Assembly: GCA_964407525.1 (NCBI GenBank)
Contig: CAYOWC010000231.1
Location: 1-8,072 of the forward strand
Length of the DNA stretch: 8,072 nt
Reading direction: 5' to 3'
Origin: DUZB01 sp964407525
Lineage (GTDB): Bacteria > Desulfobacterota > DSM-4660 > Desulfatiglandales > Desulfatiglandaceae
Shown: in pieces, positions 1 through 5,388 of the stretch
How positions within the stretch are numbered: the first letter of the stretch is position 1
How the letters are laid out: each line of letters starts with the position of its first letter
Notes under the pieces: model-generated
The model's input: only the letters and a program-made list of their open reading frames with translations
Told to the model about the DNA's origin: nothing
Databases searched by the model: none
Position numbers and translations under genes: made by a program

Positions 1-9
1 GACCTTTAA

Positions 10-37
10 GCTAACGGCTAATAGCTAACAGCTAATT
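10..37. repeat. Four-unit heptad repeat, GCTAAYN
   Basis: Four uninterrupted 7-bp units are read directly: gctaacg, gctaata, gctaaca, gctaatt. The first five bases are invariant. The array lies in the gap before the DUF58 gene and ends 38 bases before its start codon. No function is evident. It is the same style of degenerate, short-period array as those at 3076-3222 and 3230-3265, but a different sequence family. Confidence 0.85.
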
Positions 38-75
38 GCCGCTTTTAAGTAACACGATAATTGAAAGGAAAAAGA

Positions 76-987
76 ATGGACACCCAAATCAGCAGTGAAA
101 TTCTCAACAAGGTCCGGCAGGTGGAAATCAAGACCAACCGCCTGGTGGATGAATCCCTTGCCGGGCATTACCACTCCGTCTTCAAGGGACGGGGAATGGA
201 TTTTGATGAGGTACGGGAATATGTTCCAGGGGATGAGGTTCGTACCATTGACTGGAATGTTACGGCAAGGACCGGTCGGACGTATGTGAAAAAGTTTACG
301 GAAGAGCGGGAACTGACCATTGTGCTCCTCATCGACGTCAGTGCGTCGGGGGAATTCGGGTCTTCTGTCCAGAGCAAAAGAGAGATGATGGCAGAGCTGG
401 GAAGTGTACTGGCTTTTTCAGCGGTTCGAAACAACGATAAGGTGGGGCTTATTCTTTTTACGGACGAGGTGGAGTTATACATTCCTCCAGGCAAGGGAAA
501 AACCCATATCCTGCGGCTCATTCGCGAAATCCTTTTTTTCCAGCCTGATGGAACAGGTACAAACCTGGAAGTGGCCATGGATTTTGCAAACCGGGTCATT
601 CGCAGGAAGTCTGTTACGTTTCTCATATCCGATTTCTGTCTCCCAGGAGACCCTGAAAGATCCCTGAAAAATCTTCGCCCGAAACTTCGGATTACCGGCC
701 GCCATCACGATCTGGTAGCTGTTTCGGTTAATGATCCTAGAGAGCAAGAACTGCCGGATATCGGTCTCATTACCATAGAGGATTCGGAAACAGGGGAGCA
801 GGTGGAGCTGGATACGGGTAATCCTGAAATCAGGGCTCGTTTTTCGGAACTGTCCGGAGCCTGGCAGAAAAACTTACAGCACACCATTCGATCCTGCGGG
901 GTGGATATGCTTGAACTGAGTACGGATAAATCGTACCTGCCGGATCTGTTGAATTTTTTCAGCGTGCGGGAAAGGAGGAGACATTGA
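76..987 (+). CDS. DUF58 family protein (VWA-like), MoxR/Bat operon member
   Basis: A 303-residue soluble protein of the DUF58 family (PF01882), usually encoded next to a MoxR AAA+ ATPase and thought to act as its cytoplasmic VWA-like partner. The family signature is clear at residues 29-62: a GRGMDFDEVREY stretch, then PGDEVRTIDW at 51-60 and ARTGR at 64-68. It is followed by a MIDAS-like D87-x-S89-x-S91 (DVSAS), a candidate metal threonine in DGTGTN (158-163) and LISD at 183-186. There is no signal peptide or membrane segment. The ATG at 76 is chosen because GAAAGGA (63-69) sits 6 bases before it; an in-frame TTG at 61 lies within that ribosome-site region and is unlikely. The stop overlaps the next start by one base, so translation is probably coupled. 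The exact biochemical role in Bat clusters is unknown. Family assignment is firm. Confidence 0.95.
   Translation: MDTQISSEILNKVRQVEIKTNRLVDESLAGHYHSVFKGRGMDFDEVREYVPGDEVRTIDWNVTARTGRTYVKKFTEERELTIVLLIDVSASGEFGSSVQSKREMMAELGSVLAFSAVRNNDKVGLILFTDEVELYIPPGKGKTHILRLIREILFFQPDGTGTNLEVAMDFANRVIRRKSVTFLISDFCLPGDPERSLKNLRPKLRITGRHHDLVAVSVNDPREQELPDIGLITIEDSETGEQVELDTGNPEIRARFSELSGAWQKNLQHTIRSCGVDMLELSTDKSYLPDLLNFFSVRERRRH
971..980 (+). promoter_or_regulatory. Strong Shine-Dalgarno that decides the DUF4381-like start
   Basis: AAAGGAGGAG lies inside the end of the DUF58 gene. Its AGGAGG core is 8 bases before the ATG at 987. The site matters because the next gene's apparent signal sequence begins only about 50 codons later. 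The good site argues that translation does start at 987 rather than at the internal GTG (1137) or ATG (1146), neither of which has a comparable site. Confidence 0.8.
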
Positions 988-2066
988 TGATCAAACAGGA
1001 TCTCAAGCGGCATTGCCGCAACAAAAAAAGATCTCGCGCAAAGGCGCCCCAGTACGATCTTCCGGACCTACGGGGCAAGCAAAGGCGCAAAAATTTTCAT
1101 ATTGTTTGTGGCAGGGTTTTTGGAAATAGGGCGCTTGTGCGGGCGATGGTTTTTGCAGGGTTATTTCTTTTGATGAGCGTGGGAGCGGTTTCGGGGCAAG
1201 AGAAAGATCCGGCATCCAGCCCATTGATTACGCAATTTTCCGGGGATTCCGGGGCGACGAAACCGCAGGTTATCCAAATGCCTAATGGCCCTGGATTGCA
1301 AACTGCCCCAGGGTCACAGACAATTAGAGGACCGATTATGGGAAACCAGGCGCCTCCACAGTCTCAGGCTGCCTGCCCCTTTGATTTGGGCGCGTCCACC
1401 AATGGAGACATTCGCGACATTCGAGGGCCCCTTCACATTCCTGATCCTGTGGCCTGGCTCTACTATGGGGTGGCGGGGTGTTTGTTCCTGCTGGCTTTGT
1501 TCTGGGTCTGGAAATGGTTCATGGGGAGAAAGAAAGCGCCGGAAAAATTGCCATTTGAACTGGCACTTGAGCAATTAGAACAGGCGAAGGTTTTTATGAA
1601 GCCGGAAACCGCTGAAAAGTTTTCCGTGATGGTTTCAAGAGCGGTACGTACTTATATCGAGAGCTGGTTCCACATGGAAGTGACGCGACACACGACAGAA
1701 GAATTCATGAGACGTGTGGCCGCAGACCCCTCAGGGAAGATCAAAATATATGGGGACCTCTTGAACGGTTTCTTAGGGTTTTGCGACCTGGCCAAATTCG
1801 CACGCTACGCCCTCACGATGAAGCAGATGGAGGAGATGCTCCAGAGTGCCCGACATTTTGTAGATACCACAAGACCTTCTCCGGATGACCAGAAGGCTGA
1901 TGAAAAGGTGAGCCAGGGAGAATGGTTAGCAGAAAGTGTCGATGTTCGAAAGAAACCCTTTGTGGTGAAGACATGGTGGGGGAAGGGCTTCGGATTCATT
2001 TCAAGGAAGACGAGTGTGCCGGCGGGTCTGGATCACCGTGGCTCCGTCGCGGCAGGAGGTAGATAA
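987..2066 (+). CDS. DUF4381-like membrane protein of the Bat operon with unusual basic N-terminal extension
   Basis: 359 residues from the ATG at 987. Three parts are seen. Residues 1-53 are rich in Lys and Arg and are encoded partly by a repeat/hairpin element. Residues 54-69 (MVFAGLFLLMSVGAVS) form a signal or anchor segment, followed by a Gln/Pro/Gly-rich periplasmic stretch to about 140. Next come DIRDIRGP (141-148) and PDPVAWLY, then a second membrane helix at about 156-178. Its charged C-terminal side (GRKKAPEK) predicts a cytoplasmic domain. The DIRDI...PDPVAW lead-in to a membrane helix, the downstream helical domain and the position before batA match DUF4381 (PF14316). In this family the protein is a membrane-bound partner in MoxR/VWA clusters; its activity is unknown. 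The last 40 or so residues show no recognisable motif. It overlaps both neighbours by one base. An alternative start is GTG 1137, which would give a normal signal peptide but lacks a good ribosome site. Confidence 0.8.
   Translation: MIKQDLKRHCRNKKRSRAKAPQYDLPDLRGKQRRKNFHIVCGRVFGNRALVRAMVFAGLFLLMSVGAVSGQEKDPASSPLITQFSGDSGATKPQVIQMPNGPGLQTAPGSQTIRGPIMGNQAPPQSQAACPFDLGASTNGDIRDIRGPLHIPDPVAWLYYGVAGCLFLLALFWVWKWFMGRKKAPEKLPFELALEQLEQAKVFMKPETAEKFSVMVSRAVRTYIESWFHMEVTRHTTEEFMRRVAADPSGKIKIYGDLLNGFLGFCDLAKFARYALTMKQMEEMLQSARHFVDTTRPSPDDQKADEKVSQGEWLAESVDVRKKPFVVKTWWGKGFGFISRKTSVPAGLDHRGSVAAGGR
1038..1088. repeat. Direct repeat GCAAAGGCGC flanking an imperfect hairpin, inside the DUF4381-like frame
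   Basis: The 10-mer GCAAAGGCGC occurs at 1038-1047 and again at 1079-1088. Between them GCCCC-a-GTA (1046-1054, one bulged A) can pair with TACGGGGC (1069-1076), giving an eight-pair stem around a 14-base loop. The core resembles the degenerate cgcaaag(g/a)cg repeats I recall from many environmental bacterial genomes; that resemblance is from memory. The element is translated in frame as part of the basic N-terminal extension of the DUF4381-like protein. An odd-centred palindrome, GCGGCA-t-TGCCGC (1007-1019), lies just upstream. Confidence 0.6.
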
Positions 2067-3064
2067 TGTTCCATTTTGATCACCCTGAAGTGTTATGGCT
2101 GCTGATGCTGATTCCCTTCCTCGCCTTGCTCAAAGGGAGAAAAGGGAATGCGGCTTCCGTAAAATACTCCACCGCCCAGACGGCCAGAGTCCTTGCAGGA
2201 TCACGGAAATCCCGAGCGGGAAAATGGCTTGGAACTCTGCGGATGATTGCTCTCGGGTTTCTGGTGGTGGCCCTGGCGCGGCCCCAGATTGTCCATGGGA
2301 CATCTGAGGTGGAAGCCAGCGGCATTGATATCCTGCTTGCCCTGGACGTGTCAGGATCTATGGAGGCCATGGATTTTACCATTAAAGGAGAACCTGCAAA
2401 CCGGGTTGATGTAGTGAAACAGGTTGTTTCCAGGTTTATTGATGAGAGACCCAATGACCGTATCGGCCTGGTGGCTTTTGCCGGAAGGCCGTACATGGTC
2501 AGTCCCCTGACGCTGGACCATAACTGGCTGCAGCAGAGGTTGGAAACTATTAGAACGGGCATGGTTGAAGACGGCACGGCCATCGGTTCGGCCATGGCCT
2601 CCGGAGTGAATAGGCTGAGAGACCAGAAGGCTAAGAGCAAAATCGTTATTCTTTTGACGGACGGTATGAACAATGCGGGAAAAATATCGCCCCTTACTGC
2701 TGCCGAGGCTGCCGAGGCATTGGGAATCAAGATTTACACCATCGGAGCTGGTTCACGGGGGGAGGTTCCGGTACCCGTGACCGACCAGTTCGGTAACCGA
2801 CAGATTGTTCGAGCCAGGGTGGATATAGACGAAGAAACCCTCAGCAAAGTAGCCCACATGACAGGTGCCCAGTATTACCGTGCGACGGATACGGATTCGC
2901 TGGAAAAAATTTACGGGGAAATCAACAAACTGGAGACCACCACCAGGAAAATAACGAAGTTCGAGCATCGAAACGAGATGTTCACCTGGGCGGCCATTGC
3001 CGTACTCTTCTTCCTGGGGATGGAACTGTTCATAGGACAGACAAGGTTTCGCAGGTTACCGTAA
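2066..3064 (+). CDS. batA: BatA, membrane-anchored VWA protein
   Basis: 332 residues, the usual BatA length. Membrane helices lie at about 9-22 and 57-72 and near the C-terminus (308-324). The basic loop at 23-56 should be cytoplasmic, which places the VWA domain in the periplasm. The VWA domain (about 86-290) has a complete MIDAS: D94-x-S96-x-S98 (DVSGS), T171 in DGTAIG, and D199 in LLTDG. The ALARPQ motif after the second helix (69-74) is typical of BatA and BatB. BatA is one of two paralogous VWA proteins expected to bind a divalent metal and a partner protein in the Bat complex. The start at 2066 overlaps the previous stop by one base, and GGAGGT (2055-2060) lies five bases upstream. A 230-base gap follows, unlike every other junction here. 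Distinguishing BatA from BatB rests on gene order and on the absence of TPRs. Confidence 0.92.
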   Translation: MFHFDHPEVLWLLMLIPFLALLKGRKGNAASVKYSTAQTARVLAGSRKSRAGKWLGTLRMIALGFLVVALARPQIVHGTSEVEASGIDILLALDVSGSMEAMDFTIKGEPANRVDVVKQVVSRFIDERPNDRIGLVAFAGRPYMVSPLTLDHNWLQQRLETIRTGMVEDGTAIGSAMASGVNRLRDQKAKSKIVILLTDGMNNAGKISPLTAAEAAEALGIKIYTIGAGSRGEVPVPVTDQFGNRQIVRARVDIDEETLSKVAHMTGAQYYRATDTDSLEKIYGEINKLETTTRKITKFEHRNEMFTWAAIAVLFFLGMELFIGQTRFRRLP

Positions 3065-3075
3065 GACTGTGGGCG

Positions 3076-3222
3076 GAGGACGGTTGACGGAAGGCAGAGG
3101 CCAGAAGACAGAGGTCAGAGAACAGAAGTCAGAGGACGGATGACGGAAGGCAGAGGCCAGAAGACAGAGGTCAGAGAACAGAAGTCAGAGGACGGATGAC
3201 CGAATGCGGAAGACGGAGTTCA
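3076..3222. repeat. Array of 21 heptads with 56-bp higher-order periodicity
   Basis: The 147 bases divide without remainder into 21 heptads (gaggacg, gttgacg, gaaggca, gaggcca, gaagaca, gaggtca, gagaaca, gaagtca and so on). The first base is always G and the sixth always C; the rest vary, mostly purines. Eight heptads form a 56-bp unit. Copies 3076-3131 and 3132-3187 differ at one base by eye (3085 versus 3141 region, gttgacg against gatgacg). A third, diverged partial copy occupies 3188-3222. The array lies 11 bases after the batA stop and fills most of the batA to batB-batC gap. It shows no open frame with a ribosome site and no recognisable terminator. Confidence 0.9.
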
Positions 3223-3229
3223 TTGTTGC

Positions 3230-3265
3230 AATCTGTGTAATCTGTGTAATCTGCGTAATCTGCGG
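3230..3265. repeat. Four-unit 9-bp repeat, AATCTGYGK
   Basis: Four consecutive 9-mers are read directly: aatctgtgt twice, then aatctgcgt and aatctgcgg. The array begins eight bases after the heptad array and ends 29 bases before the start of the batB-batC fusion, so it lies in the probable 5' untranslated stretch if a promoter exists here. No plausible -10/-35 pair is seen inside it. Similar aatctgcgtaatctg runs are, from memory, scattered in other environmental genomes. Confidence 0.85.
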
Positions 3266-3294
3266 ATGAAAACCTAAACGAAAGGACAAAGAAA

Positions 3295-5388
3295 ATGCAA
3301 TTCGCACATGCAATATGGTTGGTAGCAGGACTCGGTGCCTGCACGTTTCTCGGCTTTGCCTTTGTACATTTTCACAAAAAAGGACAGATCGCTCTGCAGA
3401 AATTTGCGGCCGGGCGTCTGCTCGAACAATTGACTCAAAATGTTTCCAACGGCCGAAGACAGGTCAAGAGGATCCTCCTCCTGGTTGCGGTGGCCGCGCT
3501 TTTTGTGGCCCTGGCGCGGCCCCAGGTGGGTTTTGAGTGGAAAGAAGTGAAAAGAAAGGGGATCGATATTCTCATGGCTGTGGATACGTCCAAGAGCATG
3601 TTGGCAGCGGACGTGAAGCCGAATCGCCTGGAACGGAGTAAATTAGGGATTATGGATTTTGTGTCCCGGTTAGAGGGAGACCGGGTAGGTCTCATTCCGT
3701 TTGCCGGCACGGCTTTTCTCATGTGTCCTCTGACGCTGGACTATGATGCTTTCAGACAGTCCCTGGAAGCCCTGGACACGCAGATTATCCCCCAGGGGGG
3801 AACGGACCTTGCCAGTGCTATCCGGGAATCGGAATTTGCATTTTCAAACGATGCCAATCACAAAATTTTGGTTCTTGTGACCGATGGTGAAGACCTGGAA
3901 GGGGAGGCGTTATCCGCTGCGAAAGATGCAGCCGAGAAAGGGTTGACCATCTATACGGTAGGTGTTGGTACACCGGCCGGGGAGTTGATTCCTCTGCAGA
4001 ATATCGGAAAGGGAGTCGCTTTTGCAAAAGATGAGAAGGGGCAGGTAGTGAAATCGCGATTGGACGAGAAAATGCTTCAAGAGATCGCTCTGGTAACAGG
4101 GGGGCAGTATGAGCCCCTGGGGCAGCAGGCGGAAGGACTGGAAGCGATCTATCAGCAAAAGCTGAGCCTGGTTCCGAAACAGGAGCTGGCCGAAAGAAAA
4201 CAGAAAGTCCCTGTGGACCGATTTGAATGGCCCCTGTTAATGGCATTCATCCTTTTGATCCTGGAATTTGGCCTTTCAGACAGGAAAAACCGGAGAAAGA
4301 ATTCGCCCGTAATCAAAACGGCCCAAAGGCGTATATTCAAGGGAAGGAAAACGGCCCGCGTTGTTGCTTCCATCGCCGTTGTTTTGGCGATCTTTTTAGG
4401 GGTGAAAAGCGCAGGAGCTTCTCCCGGGAGCGCTGAGAAGGCGTATCTCGAAGGAGACTATTCCCGGGCCGAAACGGAGTACAAAGCTGAAGCGGAAAAA
4501 CTGCCTGAAAATCCTCAACTTCAATTCAACCTGGGAACGGCAGCCTATAAGGGCGGCAAATACGACGATGCCCTGAACGCCTTCCAGGCGGCGCTGAATG
4601 TGCAGGAGATTTCCCTTCAGAACCAGGGGTATTACAATATGGGGAACACCCTTTACCGCCAGGGGCAGGGAATGGAAAAGTCCAAACCCCAGGATACCAT
4701 GAAAAAGTGGGAGGCTTCTATTCAAGCCTATGAGGGGGCATTGCAGCTGAACCCGGATGATCAGGATGCGGCGTTCAACCGGGATTTTGTGAAAAAGCGG
4801 TTGGAGGAACTCAAAAAACAGCAGAAACAGGATCAAAAACAGAACAAAAAGGATTGCAACAAATGCGATAACAAGAACAAGGATCAAAACAAAGATCAGA
4901 ACAAAGACAAAAAGAACGAAAACGGTAAAGACCAAAATCAGGCCGGAAAGCAGGATAAAGAAAAGAAGGACAAGGACGGAAAAAAAGATAATCAGCAGGC
5001 CAAAAACCAGGATAAGGACAAGAAAAACAAGGACAAGGGCCAGGACAGGGCAAAACCGGGTGTGGATAAGAAAGAGAAAGGAAAAGAAGATCAGAAACAG
5101 GCTCGGGCAAATGGAGGGGACAAACCTGAACAAAAAAAGAACTCGCCTCAAAACGGAGAGAATGGGAAAGCATCTGCAAAAAAAGACAAAATCAAGCCCG
5201 GGGATACCAATGGGAAAACTCCCGCCCCTGCCAGGGCGGAAAGAAGACGGAGACCGGGACAGATGAGCGAAGAACAGGCTGAAAATCTGCTCGATTCCCT
5301 CAAGGGCGAAGATCAGGCTATGCCTGTGATGGCCGATGGCAAGGGCGCCGGTAAGTCAGCCCGGGAAAAGGAAAGGAGGGATTGGTAA
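3295..5388 (+). CDS. BatB-BatC fusion: VWA domain plus TPR domain, membrane protein
   Basis: 697 residues. Residues 1-330 are BatB: membrane helices at about 5-24 and 59-75, ALARPQ at 72-77, then a VWA domain with intact MIDAS (D97-x-S99-x-S101 in DTSKS, T170 in GGTDLA, D197 in VTDGED) and a helix at 312-327. A very basic cytoplasmic loop (329-355) leads to another hydrophobic segment (356-370) ending KSAGAS. Residues 377-500 are the BatC half with about three TPRs, including FNLGTAAYKGGKYDDAL and YYNMGNTLYRQGQ. Residues 505-650 are Lys/Gln/Asn/Asp-rich, low complexity and include a lone C521-NK-C524. The end has MSEEQAENLLDSLKGEDQ and a terminal RRDW, which I recall as typical of BatC C-termini. 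BatB-BatC fusions are known in some proteobacteria. The start at 3295 is supported by AAAGGA (3281-3286). The fused chain would tether a periplasmic metal-binding VWA to a TPR scaffold. Overlaps batD by one base. Confidence 0.93.
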   Translation: MQFAHAIWLVAGLGACTFLGFAFVHFHKKGQIALQKFAAGRLLEQLTQNVSNGRRQVKRILLLVAVAALFVALARPQVGFEWKEVKRKGIDILMAVDTSKSMLAADVKPNRLERSKLGIMDFVSRLEGDRVGLIPFAGTAFLMCPLTLDYDAFRQSLEALDTQIIPQGGTDLASAIRESEFAFSNDANHKILVLVTDGEDLEGEALSAAKDAAEKGLTIYTVGVGTPAGELIPLQNIGKGVAFAKDEKGQVVKSRLDEKMLQEIALVTGGQYEPLGQQAEGLEAIYQQKLSLVPKQELAERKQKVPVDRFEWPLLMAFILLILEFGLSDRKNRRKNSPVIKTAQRRIFKGRKTARVVASIAVVLAIFLGVKSAGASPGSAEKAYLEGDYSRAETEYKAEAEKLPENPQLQFNLGTAAYKGGKYDDALNAFQAALNVQEISLQNQGYYNMGNTLYRQGQGMEKSKPQDTMKKWEASIQAYEGALQLNPDDQDAAFNRDFVKKRLEELKKQQKQDQKQNKKDCNKCDNKNKDQNKDQNKDKKNENGKDQNQAGKQDKEKKDKDGKKDNQQAKNQDKDKKNKDKGQDRAKPGVDKKEKGKEDQKQARANGGDKPEQKKNSPQNGENGKASAKKDKIKPGDTNGKTPAPARAERRRRPGQMSEEQAENLLDSLKGEDQAMPVMADGKGAGKSAREKERRDW
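4876..4911 (+). repeat. Three in-frame 12-bp repeats encoding NKDQ, NKDQ, NKDK
   Basis: AACAAGGATCAA, AACAAAGATCAG and AACAAAGACAAA follow one another within the BatC-half tail. They sit in a longer purine-rich, A-rich coding stretch (about 4805-5200) with similar NKD/KDK/DQN motifs. This suggests the tail grew or varies by slippage in multiples of three. The tail is a charged, probably disordered periplasmic linker. Confidence 0.75.

Noticed and set aside
36..61. Promoter-like TTGCCG ... GATAAT before the DUF58 gene
   Set aside because: The spacer is only 14 bases and transcription would begin at or inside the ribosome site. The first operon gene probably lies upstream of the window.
1007..1019. 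Palindrome GCGGCA-t-TGCCGC as a terminator or operator
   Set aside because: It is short and inside the coding region, and the one-base centre cannot form a normal hairpin loop. The following A-run is on the wrong strand for a + strand terminator. It is noted only as part of the odd DUF4381-like N-terminus.
2080..2730. 216-residue minus-strand open frame inside batA
   Set aside because: It overlaps the conserved VWA coding sequence, has no recognisable domain and no sensible start context. It is a shadow frame.
3076..3265. Possible CRISPR array
   Set aside because: The units are 7, 9 and 56 bp and directly contiguous with no unique spacers. The repeats are neither palindromic nor of CRISPR length, and no cas genes are present.
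4855..4866. Haem-binding site at CNKC in the BatC tail
   Set aside because: The haem c motif needs CxxCH; here Asp follows the second Cys.
4396..5151. Long minus-strand open frame giving a very hydrophobic Leu/Phe/Val-rich protein
   Set aside because: It is the reverse complement of the Lys/Gln/Asn/Asp-rich tail of the BatC half, which automatically reads as Phe/Leu/Val. It has no ribosome site and lies fully inside a well-supported gene.
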